From Chloroflexota bacterium (GTDB taxonomy: Bacteria > Chloroflexota > JAHJIN01): a stretch of 51,747 nucleotides of DNA. Made by a program: the position numbers and the translations under genes. The notes beneath the pieces were generated by a model that was not told the DNA's origin, searched no databases, and saw nothing but the letters and a program-made list of their open reading frames with translations. Location of the stretch: the NCBI GenBank assembly GCA_018823415.1, contig JAHJIN010000377.1, positions 1 to 51,747 of the forward strand, read 5' to 3'. Each line of letters begins with the position of its first letter. Position 1 is the first letter of the stretch. Shown here in pieces: positions 9,801-17,955 of this stretch.

Positions 9801-10467
9801 TCAGGCCGAAAAGCTGGCGGCCATTGGCGAACTGGCGGCCGGCGTGGCCCACGAGCTGAACAATCCCCTTACCGCTGTGCTGGGCTTTTCCGAGTTGCTG
9901 CTGTACAACGCTGCACCTGACGCTCCCAACCGCCAGGAGCTGGAAGACATCGCCGAAGGAGCTCGCCGCGCCCGCGACATTGTGCGGAACCTGTTGAGCT
10001 TTGCCCGCCAGAGCGATTTCCACCGGGTGACCACAGACGTCAACCAGATGGTGCACGAGACCCTGGCCCTCTCGCGCAAGCGGCTGGAACACGGCCAAGT
10101 GGTGATCGAGGAACGTTACGCCACAGGCCTGCCACTGTGTCAACTGGACGTAGGCCGCATCAAGCAAGTGGTGCTCAACCTGATCACCAATGCCCTGTAC
10201 GCTATGCCCCAGGGCGGCACGCTGACCGTCACTACGGATCGGGTTGGCAACGAGGTGGCGATACGCGTCGCGGATACCGGGGTGGGTATCCCTGCTGAAC
10301 ACCTCTCGCGCATCTTTGATCCCTTTTTCACCACCAAACCGGTGGGCCAGGGCACCGGGTTGGGGCTGTCCGTCAGCTTAGGCATCGTGCAGGACCACAG
10401 CGGACGCATTGAGGTGGAGAGCCGGGAGGGGGTGGGGAGCACGTTTACGGTGTGGCTGCCGGTCTGA
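6805..10467 (+). CDS. multi-PAS/GAF membrane sensor histidine kinase
   Basis: A 1220-residue sensor kinase. Two TM helices (about 24-80) precede a GAF-like domain (about 95-260) containing a CTGC motif, three PAS domains each introduced by a coiled segment such as ESEERYR (about 270-400, 405-530 and 530-660), and two GAF domains (about 665-815 and 820-985). The catalytic part is HisKA with H1016 (GVAHELNNPL) and HATPase with NLITNALYAM, DTGVGIP and GTGLGLS. No receiver domain is fused. ATG 6805 is preferred over GTG 6778 because GGAGGAG lies 7-14 nt before it. The 237 bp before it hold no recognisable gene. It is the last plausible regulator before the lipoprotein array, but no response regulator gene is present to connect them. 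Confidence 0.93.
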   Translation: MIAETPAAPDSAKQPTARPADNRSPARFAVIIGLAVFITEMALMLLLSTLQLSTPLAMLLDAGLLIAFLSPVLYMFLFRPLVLEIAERRQTEEKIRHLNQVLHAIRNVNQLIAREKDHHRLIQGACDSLVETRGYHNAWIALVGDAGELVTAAEAGIGHDFTAFIERLASGETVHCLRLSLVQDSVHAITEPVAMCTGCPLSDRHAGRAGLAVRLGHSGMVYGLLTVSVSPEFVRDKEEHALLKEVADDIALALHGIGVEQSRQQAEKALRESEERYRALFETANDAIFLMAGDRFVDCNPRAVTMFGVTREQILNHAPDQLSPPVQSDGRSSREKTLEKIGLASSGEPQFFEWHHIRGDGTPFEAQVSLNRVEIAGEPFLQSIVRDVTVQKQAEEALRAERDRAQKYLDVAGVMFVAIDADQRISLINRRGCEILGYEEAEIVGRNWFDTCIPERLRDTVKVVFDQLMNGEIEPVEYFENPVITKSGEERLIAWHNTLLFDDAGSTAGTLSSGEDVTERKQAKEALRESEERYRLHFEHISDVIYSIDPELRVLDVTPSVEMMLGYKPEELIGRPFQELNVLAPAYLERAFSDAMRVLGGERVTSAVYQFIARDGTQKWGEVSGAPLMRGGQVVALVSVARDISERKRAEEEIRWRAEALAVLHETALDLAARRALPDLLRAIVARAVDLLQAQGGGIYLYRPATDDLEYVLAHNLEPDFTGTVLQRGEGLSGRVLETGQPQAVTDYSQWPGRASQYEGSNLAAIVAVPITWAGHLLGVLNVLDDAPRAFSPADIALLERLTPLAAAALETTRLLQAEREQYQIAETLRQVAGILSTSLDQEQVLQLILEQLARVVDYDSASLMLVSGDILNMVAHRGLRSENQLFTPLRIENLPAMSEMIEHRCPTIIPDTATDVRWLCPPGSEYIRCWLGVPLVIQDRTIGFLNLDKEQPGYYTEQHAEIARAFADQAAIAIENARLFTATQKAYEDLKRTQAQLVQAEKLAAIGELAAGVAHELNNPLTAVLGFSELLLYNAAPDAPNRQELEDIAEGARRARDIVRNLLSFARQSDFHRVTTDVNQMVHETLALSRKRLEHGQVVIEERYATGLPLCQLDVGRIKQVVLNLITNALYAMPQGGTLTVTTDRVGNEVAIRVADTGVGIPAEHLSRIFDPFFTTKPVGQGTGLGLSVSLGIVQDHSGRIEVESREGVGSTFTVWLPV

Positions 10468-10996
10468 TTTTTGATTGCGGAGTGCAAGATACCACAATCC
10501 GCAACACCACGGTGCGGGTCACGTTATCCCCTCTGGCCGAAGCAGACGCCGAGGAGCAACTACGAATCCTCATCGAGACGCCTGTGCCGGGGGAAGGAAA
10601 CGGCTGAAAGCCTGCCTGTCGAGATGTTGAGCTCACTGGAGTATGAGCCGGCACTCCAGGCCCTCTTTTTTTCCTCGCGCTATCTGTTTCTACGACAGGC
10701 CTTTGGGCACTCGGTGATCACCGAGGCGTTGGACCCCGGGCAGGCCCACCTCTTTGACGCCGAACTGCTGCCTCAGAACGGCACCCGATCTGTGAGTTCG
10801 ATTCCTCTGATCTGACCGAGCCACTGTTCCCACGGTCAAGCCCCTTGTTTTTCTCCCGCAGATGACAAAATGAACCGCCGCCGCGGTTTGACGGTATTAT
10901 AGTCGCATCGACGCCGAGACTAGCGCCGGTTGGGATAACTTGCGTCCTGACCCGGCGCGCGGACTAGACCCCGGTGCACATATCGTGCGAGGAGGC
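10468..10996 (+). other. gene-poor stretch with two unrecognised short frames
   Basis: No convincing gene. One open frame, 10473-10607, lacks a usable start and encodes a 44-residue acidic segment containing PLAEADAEEQ. A second frame to 10815 has coding-like residues only after about 10610 (EMLSSLEYEPALQALFF). Neither has a ribosome site. They look like decayed pieces of one or two genes following the kinase, but I do not recognise a family. Confidence 0.3.
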
Positions 10997-11002
10997 ATGC
11001 AC

Positions 11003-11260
11003 GTGACCGAGATGATCGACTATTGCGGCTACAACTGCCATCTATGTGTGGCACGCTCGGACGACCCGGCCCTCCGGCAACAACTGGTGGACGGCTGGCG
11101 GAAATTCTTTGGCTACGAGAACTATACAGCCGAGAACGTCCGATGCGACGGCTGCCGCTGCGAGGGGCCGGGGTACCTGGCGCGTGGTGACCGGGACCCA
11201 GGGGGGCATGCACGCGGAGCAAACGTTTCAGGGCCTCCCTCCTACAGCGAGAAGTTTTAG
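11003..11260 (+). pseudogene. truncated DUF3795-like gene
   Basis: The first ~52 codons are a close copy of the intact DUF3795 gene at 12995-13426, including YCGYNCHLC and the run from about 11079 to 11155 encoding the QQLVDGWRKFF region. Similarity stops just after the CDGC motif, near 11160, and the frame then runs through unrelated sequence to a stop at 11260. The downstream Cys motifs of the family are lost. GGAGG at 10991 suits a GTG start at 11003. From 11161 to 11419 another frame encodes a segment containing FFGYGEWGFGG that I do not recognise. This is a recombination scar, probably not functional. Confidence 0.7.
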
Positions 11261-11419
11261 AGCCGGTACGGGTTCCTGCATCGAGATGCCGGATTTCTTC
11301 GGCTACGGCGAGTGGGGCTTTGGCGGATCCCTGGCCGGGCTGCATCAGGCAGACACGCCTTACGAGGACGGCAGCGGCTATGTGATCCTGTCGAACTATT
11401 GCAACAACTGGCTTCCGGG

Positions 11420-11974
11420 GACAGTGGGGGCACGATCAAGTTGTGGGATGTAGAGGACGGGCAAGAGTTGCGTACCCTTCAAGCGCCTGGCAGCCCCATC
11501 GGTAGCCTGGCCTTCTCACCAGACGGCGTGTTTCTAGTCTCGGGAAATGTCGAAGGCAACACGGATATAAAACTGTGGGACGTGGAGAGCGGACGGGACT
11601 TGCGCACCATCAGCGGACACCGCGGCAATGTGTACAACCTGGTCTTTGGGCCAGATGGTACGCTGTTGGCTTCGTCCAGTGGCGACCTCACGGTAAGATT
11701 CTGGGATGTCGAAAGTGGGCAGGGGGTCCGTACTCTCAGAGGGCACAGGGATTACGTATACGGTTTGGCAATGTCGCCGGATGGTGCGCTCCTGGCCTCG
11801 GCCAGCGCCGATGGAGCGATCAAGTTGTGGGATGTGGAGAGCGGGCGTGAGTTCGGTACTCTCGACAGTCATAACGAATACATATTCCACATTGCGTTCT
11901 CACCGGATGGCTCGCTCCTGGCTTCTAGTGTGCGCAGGGGGGACGCGATCGTTCTGTGGGGTGTACCTCGCTGA
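11420..11974 (+). pseudogene. 3' fragment of a WD40-repeat gene
   Basis: About 184 codons of WD40 repeats, with four to five blades ending in IKLWDVE/VRFWDVE-type strands and a terminal IVLWGVPR. The end resembles those of the complete WD40 lipoproteins at 37061 and 42793. There is no signal peptide, lipobox, Pro/Thr linker or plausible start; the homology begins abruptly at 11420 against unrelated sequence. It is probably what remains of a lipoprotein gene whose 5' half was deleted when it joined the truncated DUF3795 copy. Confidence 0.75.
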
Positions 11975-12019
11975 GCCCGGGCATTCGAGGCCTGTTGCGT
12001 TCTCGGGTGTGGAGGGATC

Positions 12020-12964
12020 ATGTACAAGATTGTGTATTGGCTTGCCGGGCGGCTGACCCCCATCAAAATATCGCCGGTCCATCTCCTGGTCCTGGCCGCT
12101 CTCGTGCTCGTGGCGGCCGGGCTGTCCTCCTGCGTGTCAGACGCGCTGGAGCCGGCTGCCACGCCGGTGCCCACGTCCAAACCAGCGCCCACACCGACCT
12201 TCACGCCGGATCCGCCTGGCGATGGGGTGGTGCGCGGTTGGGCCGTCCTGGCCGAGAAGGATGACTACAAGGACGTCAAGATGACGGACCTGCCGGTGGA
12301 CTATGTCAACGTCACTCAGGTGCGCCAGCGGCTCCTGGCGGCCGGCTGGCCGGAGAGCCACATCCGCGAGCTGCGCGAGTTCGACCAGGGAGATCTGCGC
12401 GCGGGGGTGGGGTGGTTATCCGCCAACGCCGACGAGGACGACATAGTCTTGTTCTACGTCTTTGCCCACGGCAAGTTCCTGCGCCAGGTGGTGAACTGGA
12501 GCGAGTTCTTTGCCGCCGATTGGGCTGGGGTGCGCAGCGAGCGCCGGGTGCTGGTGGTGGACGCCTGCCAGGCCGAGCTGCTGACCGATGCCGTGAAAGG
12601 CGATCCCCGCCCGCACCTGTCCATCGCCGCCGTGAACAAGGACGAGTTCGGCTGGGCCGGGCTGGAGGAAGAGGGCCTGCCCATCGTCGGTGCCGTCTTC
12701 ACTCACTACTTTGCCGCCGCTTTAGGCGACGCTTCGCGCGCAGCTGACGCCGATGGGAACGGCCGGGTCTCGCTCCAAGAAGCCGCCCGCCACGCCGAGG
12801 CCCAGCAGCGCACCTACATGCACGACGTGGTCCTGAAGGTGCCCGAGTTCGTGGAGATGTATCACAAGATCGACTTTTACCCGGAGCGCGACCCGGACTT
12901 TCCCCACGTGGTGGTGGCCGACACGGTCGGCAAGCCGGTGTACCTGGAACTCGACGCGCCCTGA
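12020..12964 (+). CDS. caspase-like (clan CD) peptidase lipoprotein with EF-hand loop
   Basis: A 314-residue protein and the first complete member of the array. An extended N-terminal hydrophobic segment ends in GLSSC (C38), followed by a Pro/Thr linker (47-66). The remainder is a caspase/metacaspase-like fold: the predicted catalytic His is H150 in FYVFAHG and the predicted nucleophile is C183 in VVDACQAE. A canonical 12-residue EF-hand loop, DADGNGRVSLQE (243-254), suggests calcium control or stabilisation. GGAGGG precedes ATG 12020. Caspase-like proteins are usually cytosolic, so a lipid-anchored extracytoplasmic one is unusual. The lipobox has Ser-Ser before the Cys, which is acceptable but not strong. 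Family confident, substrate unknown. Confidence 0.85.
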   Translation: MYKIVYWLAGRLTPIKISPVHLLVLAALVLVAAGLSSCVSDALEPAATPVPTSKPAPTPTFTPDPPGDGVVRGWAVLAEKDDYKDVKMTDLPVDYVNVTQVRQRLLAAGWPESHIRELREFDQGDLRAGVGWLSANADEDDIVLFYVFAHGKFLRQVVNWSEFFAADWAGVRSERRVLVVDACQAELLTDAVKGDPRPHLSIAAVNKDEFGWAGLEEEGLPIVGAVFTHYFAAALGDASRAADADGNGRVSLQEAARHAEAQQRTYMHDVVLKVPEFVEMYHKIDFYPERDPDFPHVVVADTVGKPVYLELDAP

Positions 12965-12994
12965 TCGAGACGAAGGAACGCGGGAGGTATGCAC

Positions 12995-13426
12995 ATGACC
13001 GAGATGATCGGCTATTGCGGGTACAACTGCCACCGATGCGCCGCGCGCTCGGATGACCCGGCCCTGCGGCAGCAACTGGTAGACGGCTGGCGGAAATTCT
13101 TTGGCTACGAGAACTATACAGCCGAAAACGTCCGGTGCGATGGTTGCCCCAGCGACGGTCGGCTGGCCGACCAGTCCTGCCAGGCCCGGCCCTGCGCCCG
13201 GGCCAGAGGCGTGCCGAGTTGCGCCCACTGCGACGAGTTCCCGTGCGACAAGATGCGGCACCTCATGGGCAGCCGCGCCGGCATGCTCATCGGGTGCTAC
13301 CCGCGCACGGCCGCCATCACCGAAGACGAGTACAACCTGTGCATGCGCCAGTTCGACAGCCTGCCCAACTTGCTCCGGCTGCTCGCCGAGGCCGACAAAC
13401 TGCCGGCGTGGGCGATCGAGGTCTAA
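12995..13426 (+). CDS. DUF3795 Cys-rich protein
   Basis: A 143-residue protein without a signal peptide. Cys clusters include CGYNCHRC near the N-terminus, CDGC, and CAHCDEFPCDK in the C-terminal half, the pattern of DUF3795 proteins, which probably bind a metal. GGGAGG at 12983-12988 fits ATG 12995 better than the overlapping ATG at 12989. It lies between the caspase-like and M1 peptidase lipoprotein genes in the same orientation. The truncated copy at 11003 shows that this region was duplicated around the caspase gene. The biochemical role of the family is unknown to me. Confidence 0.85.
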   Translation: MTEMIGYCGYNCHRCAARSDDPALRQQLVDGWRKFFGYENYTAENVRCDGCPSDGRLADQSCQARPCARARGVPSCAHCDEFPCDKMRHLMGSRAGMLIGCYPRTAAITEDEYNLCMRQFDSLPNLLRLLAEADKLPAWAIEV

Positions 13427-13475
13427 CACGGTCGAACCCACGCTACTCTTGCACCACGCGATAGGAGGGTGAACA

Positions 13476-14981
13476 ATGAGCAAACTTTTCACGTGGGTCC
13501 TGTTGATGGCCGCCCTGGCCGGCATCGCGACCGGTTGCGTACCGTCTTTTTCCAACACACCGGCTCCCACCCCGGCCAATCCCCTGGATAGCGCCTGGGA
13601 TGACCGCGCCCCCTTTCGCGCCGGGCTCATCCCGGCTGAGCAAGGCGTGCTGGGGCAACTGCCCGGCGCCACCGTGTACCACATCGACCTCCAGATCCCG
13701 AATGACTTCCAGGTCCTGCAAGGCCGCGAGGAGGTCCATTATACCAACCGGGAGGACGTGGCCCTGGACAAGGTATACTTGCGCCTGTTTGCCAACACCG
13801 CCGGGGGCAAGTCCGCGGTGTCCGCGCTCCAAGTGGACGGCCAGGATGTGGAGCCGGCCTACGAGTTCCAGGACAGCGCCCTGCGCGTACCTTTGTCCCC
13901 AGCACTGCCGCCGGGCGAGAGCACCATCATCACGATGGACTTTGCCGTGACGGTGCCCCGGGAGATGGGCGGCAATTATGGCCTGTTCGGCTACTTTGAC
14001 GACGTGCTGGTGCTGGACGAGTTCTACCCGGTCATCCCGGTCTATGACGGCGAGGGCTGGAACGTTGAGACCCCGCCGCCCAACGCCGACGTCCCCTATT
14101 TCGACGCCAGCCTGTACCTGGTGCGCGTGACCGCCCCGGCAGAACTGATTGTGGTGGCCTCTGGAATTGAGGTCGGTCGGGCCAACCAGGGAGACACTCA
14201 GGAGGTGACCTTTGCCATCGGCCCGGCCCGGGGTTTCTACATCGCCGCCAGCGCCAAGTACACCGTGGTGAGCCAAAAGGTGGGCGAGACCACCATCAAC
14301 AGCTATGCCATCCAGGGCCGCGAGGATGGTGCCAAAGCCGCGTTGCAATACGCGGCCGGCGCGGTCAAGAGTTTCAGCACGCGGTTCGGCACGTATCCCT
14401 ACACCGAGTTTGACGTGGTGTCCACGCCCATGCAAGCTTTGGGCATGGAGTACCCCGGCATCGTCGCCATCACCTCTGACGAGTACGACCTGAACGGGAA
14501 CGTGCGCGGTGTGCCGGCCCGGATCATGATGGAAGGCACCGTAGCCCACGAGGTCGGGCACCAGTGGTTCTACAACGTCGTGGGCAACGATCAGTTGGAC
14601 GAACCCTGGCTGGACGAGGCCCTGGCGCAGTATGTTACCGGGCTGTATTACCGGGACACCGGCGGCGAGCCGGCTTACCAGGGCTACCGTGGCTCCTGGT
14701 ACGACCGCTGGGACCGCGTGAACTCGAAAGCGATCCCCATCGGCCTGCCCGCCCGGGCCTACACCGGCCAGGAATACGGCGCCATCGTCTATGGCCGAGG
14801 CCCCATCTTTGTGGAAACCCTGGCCAAGCAGATGGGTGATTCGTTCGACCCGTTCCTGCGCGATTACTACCAGTCGAACCAGTGGAACATTGGCACCACG
14901 GCCACGTTCAAGCAACTTGCCGAGCAGCACTGCCAGTGCGACCTGGCTCCGCTCTTCAAAGAGTGGGTGTATGAAAGGTAG
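13476..14981 (+). CDS. M1-family metallopeptidase lipoprotein
   Basis: A 501-residue lipoprotein (IATGC, Cys 21, then a short Pro/Thr linker). It has the M1 aminopeptidase plan: an N-terminal beta-domain (about 55-260), the GMEYPG substrate-binding motif (323-328, equivalent to GAMEN), and the zinc site HEVGH (358-362) with the third ligand E381, exactly HExxH-x18-E. The usual C-terminal helical domain is short. AGGAGG precedes ATG 13476. It would degrade peptides outside the membrane and feed the cell amino acids, or process other surface proteins. All catalytic residues appear intact. Confidence 0.92.
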   Translation: MSKLFTWVLLMAALAGIATGCVPSFSNTPAPTPANPLDSAWDDRAPFRAGLIPAEQGVLGQLPGATVYHIDLQIPNDFQVLQGREEVHYTNREDVALDKVYLRLFANTAGGKSAVSALQVDGQDVEPAYEFQDSALRVPLSPALPPGESTIITMDFAVTVPREMGGNYGLFGYFDDVLVLDEFYPVIPVYDGEGWNVETPPPNADVPYFDASLYLVRVTAPAELIVVASGIEVGRANQGDTQEVTFAIGPARGFYIAASAKYTVVSQKVGETTINSYAIQGREDGAKAALQYAAGAVKSFSTRFGTYPYTEFDVVSTPMQALGMEYPGIVAITSDEYDLNGNVRGVPARIMMEGTVAHEVGHQWFYNVVGNDQLDEPWLDEALAQYVTGLYYRDTGGEPAYQGYRGSWYDRWDRVNSKAIPIGLPARAYTGQEYGAIVYGRGPIFVETLAKQMGDSFDPFLRDYYQSNQWNIGTTATFKQLAEQHCQCDLAPLFKEWVYER

Positions 14982-14992
14982 AGGGCATCGAA

Positions 14993-16204
14993 TTGGACAA
15001 ACAAGGGCGATTCAAATGGTTGATAGCTCTATGCCTCCTGGCGACGCTATTGGCAAGTTGTGTCACGCCGATATCCACCCCCATACCCAGCGCCCCAGCC
15101 CCGCCGCCGACCGGAGCTTCGTCGGCCTACTGGCCCACTGCTGACTGGCGCACCTCCACACCGGAAGAGCAGGGCCTGGACTCGGTCAAACTGGCGGATA
15201 TGCTGGAGGCCATTCGCAAGCAGGGCCACGACATCGACAGCGTGTCCGTCGTCCGGCACGGCTATCTGGTAGCCGACGCCACCGTGTACCCCTTCCAGCC
15301 GGACACCAAGCACGTCGTCCACTCGTGTACCAAGAGCGTTATCTCGGCGCTGGTCGGCATCGCCATCGACCAGGGTCATATCCAGGGGGTAGACCAGCCG
15401 GTGCTGGACATTTTCGCCAACCGCACCGTGGCGAACGTGGACGAGCGCAAGCAGGCCATGACGCTGGAGCACGTGCTCATGATGGCCAACGGCCTGGAGT
15501 GCCGGGATTCGTACCTGTACCGCTGGCAGGGCATGACCCAGATGCGCGGCACCGACGACTGGATTCAGTTCATGCTGGACTTGCCGATGGCCGAGGCGCC
15601 GGGCACCCGCTTTGAGTACTGCAACGGCGGGTCGTTCCTGCTCTCGGCTATCGTCCAGGAAAAGACCGGTCAGACCGCGCTGGACTTTGCCCGAGAAAAC
15701 CTCTTTGGCCCGCTGGGCATCACCGACGTGGACTGGCCGGCCAACCCGCAAGGCATCACCATTGGCTGGGGCGATCTGCGCTTGAAACCCCACGACATGC
15801 TCAAGTTCGGCTACCTCTACCTGCACGAGGGGCAGTGGGCCGGCCGGCAGGTGGTCCCGGCCGTGTGGGTCCGGGCCTCCACCACCCGGCACATTGCGGC
15901 CGGCACCCTGTCCGATGGCTATGGCTACCAGTGGTGGGTAGACGACGCCGGCTATACCATGGCGCTGGGTTACGCCGGGCAGTACATCGTGGTGGTGCCT
16001 GACCAGGATATGGTGGTGGTCTTTACCAGCGACCTGGCGGAGCAAGACTTTTTCACGCCCGAGACACTGCTCAAGACCTACATCCTGCCGGCTGCCGTGT
16101 CCGACGGGCCGCTGCCGGCCAACTCGGACGGTGTGGCCCTGCTAGAGGCCCGGGCCAAGGCGCTGGCAGTGCCACGCAACCCAGATCCAGGGAGTTCAGA
16201 ATGA
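14993..16204 (+). CDS. class C beta-lactamase-fold serine hydrolase lipoprotein
   Basis: A 403-residue lipoprotein starting at TTG 14993; the signal peptide ends LLASC with Cys 23, and GAGGG lies 7 nt before the start. No ATG in this frame preserves the signal peptide. The catalytic fold shows S111-C-T-K114 (SxxK), Y209-C-N211 (YxN) and a late LGYAGQY segment in the position of the K/H-x-G motif. Such proteins include peptidases, esterases and penicillin-binding-like enzymes; true antibiotic resistance should not be assumed. The stop overlaps the next gene's ATG (16201-16204), so the two are translationally coupled. Confidence 0.9.
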   Translation: MDKQGRFKWLIALCLLATLLASCVTPISTPIPSAPAPPPTGASSAYWPTADWRTSTPEEQGLDSVKLADMLEAIRKQGHDIDSVSVVRHGYLVADATVYPFQPDTKHVVHSCTKSVISALVGIAIDQGHIQGVDQPVLDIFANRTVANVDERKQAMTLEHVLMMANGLECRDSYLYRWQGMTQMRGTDDWIQFMLDLPMAEAPGTRFEYCNGGSFLLSAIVQEKTGQTALDFARENLFGPLGITDVDWPANPQGITIGWGDLRLKPHDMLKFGYLYLHEGQWAGRQVVPAVWVRASTTRHIAAGTLSDGYGYQWWVDDAGYTMALGYAGQYIVVVPDQDMVVVFTSDLAEQDFFTPETLLKTYILPAAVSDGPLPANSDGVALLEARAKALAVPRNPDPGSSE

Positions 16205-17238
16205 TACGATGGTGTATCAATATCGCGCTCTTGATGCTTGCGCTGGCGGCGTGCAGTTCGCCGGTGCCGGTCCCCAGTGCGACGCCTGTGCCCCCGGCCC
16301 CCACGGCAACCCCGCCGACGCCATCGCTCGTGCCGCCGACCGCCACTGCCACGGTCACGTCTGTACCGCCCCTCACCGGCAGCGGCGGTGGCCGGATCGT
16401 CTTTGTATCGGACCGCGACGGCAACAACGAGATCTATATCATGAACGCCGACGGCACCGACCAGCGGCGGCTGACGGATCATGCAGCGGACGACCGCAGC
16501 CCGGTCTGGTCGCCGGGTGGCGATTGGATCGCCTTCGAGTCCAACCGTCACGGCCGCTGGGGCGTTTATGTGATGGCCGTTCCTGACGGAACGGGCGCCG
16601 ACGGGACGGACGTGCAACTGCTCACGCCCCGGGCTTCGGAATGCCGCGACCCGGCCTGGTCGCCCAACGGCTCCCAGATCGCTTTTTCCCGCTTTGCCAA
16701 CAATGCCAACCTCTGGGTGATGGACGCCGACGGCGCCAACGCGCAGCAGTTGACCCGGCTGAGCCGGGACAAGGACGCCTACAATCCCACCTGGTCCCCC
16801 GACGGGTCCCAGATCGCCTGCGCCGTCGATTCCCACCCTGCTGCCGGTGACGGGGTCTGGGAGATCCTGGTGCTGGATGTGCTGGGGGCGCTCAAGGGGA
16901 ACGCCAGCCTGCGGGCGCTGCCGCGCGCCGGCGACTATTTGAACGAGCAGCCGGCCTGGTCTCCAGATGGCTCGCAGATCGCCTTCAGCGCCGAGCAAGA
17001 AGGCCACGTGGGTATCTATGTGGTCAACGCAGATGGGACCGGCCTGCGACGCGTGTCGCCCGCCGATCAGGACGTGGGCGATCAGGCCCCGGCGTGGTCA
17101 CCCGATGGAATGCGGATCGCGTTCCAGTCCAACCCCGGCGGCCGGTGGGGCATTTACATCATGGACACCGATGGCACTAACCAGCAGCCGCTCACCACCG
17201 ATAGCGCGAACGATTTCGAGCCGGATTGGGGTCCCTGA
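16201..17238 (+). CDS. six-bladed PD40/TolB-like propeller lipoprotein
   Basis: A 345-residue lipoprotein (LALAACS, Cys 18) with a Pro/Thr linker to about residue 60, then the hinge LTGSGGG and six propeller blades. Each blade runs from an IAF-type strand through an IYxMNADGT turn to a PAWSPDG turn. The first strand ([10 protein letters not shown]) and the closing PDWGP are likely to pair as the ring closure. The fourth blade carries an insertion. No catalytic residues are visible; TolB/PD40 propellers usually bind ligands or partner proteins. Its ATG overlaps the stop of the beta-lactamase-fold gene. Confidence 0.9.
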   Translation: MIRWCINIALLMLALAACSSPVPVPSATPVPPAPTATPPTPSLVPPTATATVTSVPPLTGSGGGRIVFVSDRDGNNEIYIMNADGTDQRRLTDHAADDRSPVWSPGGDWIAFESNRHGRWGVYVMAVPDGTGADGTDVQLLTPRASECRDPAWSPNGSQIAFSRFANNANLWVMDADGANAQQLTRLSRDKDAYNPTWSPDGSQIACAVDSHPAAGDGVWEILVLDVLGALKGNASLRALPRAGDYLNEQPAWSPDGSQIAFSAEQEGHVGIYVVNADGTGLRRVSPADQDVGDQAPAWSPDGMRIAFQSNPGGRWGIYIMDTDGTNQQPLTTDSANDFEPDWGP

Positions 17239-17264
17239 CAGCCTAATCCCTGGAGGTCAATGTC

Positions 17265-17933
17265 ATGAACAAACCTTTAACCCTGTTGCTGACAATACTA
17301 CCGCTGGCCCTGGCCGCTTGCCAGCCCGGCGCGGTCCCTACCGCGACCGTGTCGCCCACGGCGACCGTGCCCCCGGCCCCGACCGTCGAGCCGACCCAGG
17401 AGAGCGCCGGCACCATCCTGCTCGTCTTTGGCAACCGTTTTATCCACGAGATATACGTGGTCGAGCGTCCGGCGTTCGAGGCGGCCGGCTACAAGGTCAT
17501 TGTCGCGTCGCGCGCGCTGCAGCCGCTTCATGCCAAAGAGTCGGACCTGATAGTGACGCCTGACATCTTGCTGAAGGACGTGCGGGTGGTCGATTACGAC
17601 GCCATCATCTTTAACTGTGACAACGACATCACCATGGGCAGCGCCAAGCCCGAGACCAACCGCATTGCCCAGGAGGCCGTGCAGCAGCACAAGGTGGTGG
17701 GCGCCATTTGCAGCGGGCCGGCGGTGCTGGGCTACGCCGACGTCATTCGGGGCATCAAGGTCACAGGCCCCACCGCCGGTGGCCCGGCCGAGTGTCAGCG
17801 TTTGGCGACGGAATATGGCGCCATCTGCACCGGGGCGCTCGTGGAGCGGGACGGCCTGATTATCACCGGCAAGGACCGCTGGGCTGCCAAATCGTTTACC
17901 CAGACCATCCTGGACGCCTTGCAGGAACAGTAA
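17265..17933 (+). CDS. DJ-1/PfpI-domain lipoprotein
   Basis: A 222-residue lipoprotein (LALAACQ, Cys 19) with a Pro/Thr linker to about residue 46, then one DJ-1/PfpI domain. The nucleophile elbow is GAICSGPAV with C149. The family includes glyoxalases/deglycases, chaperones and peptidase-like members, and most are cytosolic, so lipid anchoring is notable. TGGAGG lies upstream of ATG 17265. A second, frameshifted PfpI-type lipoprotein is at 39512. Which activity applies here cannot be told. Confidence 0.88.
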   Translation: MNKPLTLLLTILPLALAACQPGAVPTATVSPTATVPPAPTVEPTQESAGTILLVFGNRFIHEIYVVERPAFEAAGYKVIVASRALQPLHAKESDLIVTPDILLKDVRVVDYDAIIFNCDNDITMGSAKPETNRIAQEAVQQHKVVGAICSGPAVLGYADVIRGIKVTGPTAGGPAECQRLATEYGAICTGALVERDGLIITGKDRWAAKSFTQTILDALQEQ

Positions 17934-17955
17934 TCCGAGATTGGGGAGTCGGTGC

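Noticed and set aside
12020..12964. Intracellular caspase/WD40 defence (conflict) system
   Set aside because: The caspase-like and WD40 proteins here carry export signals and lipoboxes, and no NTPase or effector-associated module is present.
13443..14930. 495-codon minus-strand open frame
   Set aside because: It is the antisense shadow of the M1 peptidase gene, whose zinc site and lipobox are unmistakable.
14993..16204. Antibiotic-resistance beta-lactamase
   Set aside because: The fold and SxxK/YxN motifs are shared by many esterases and peptidases; nothing points to lactam hydrolysis.
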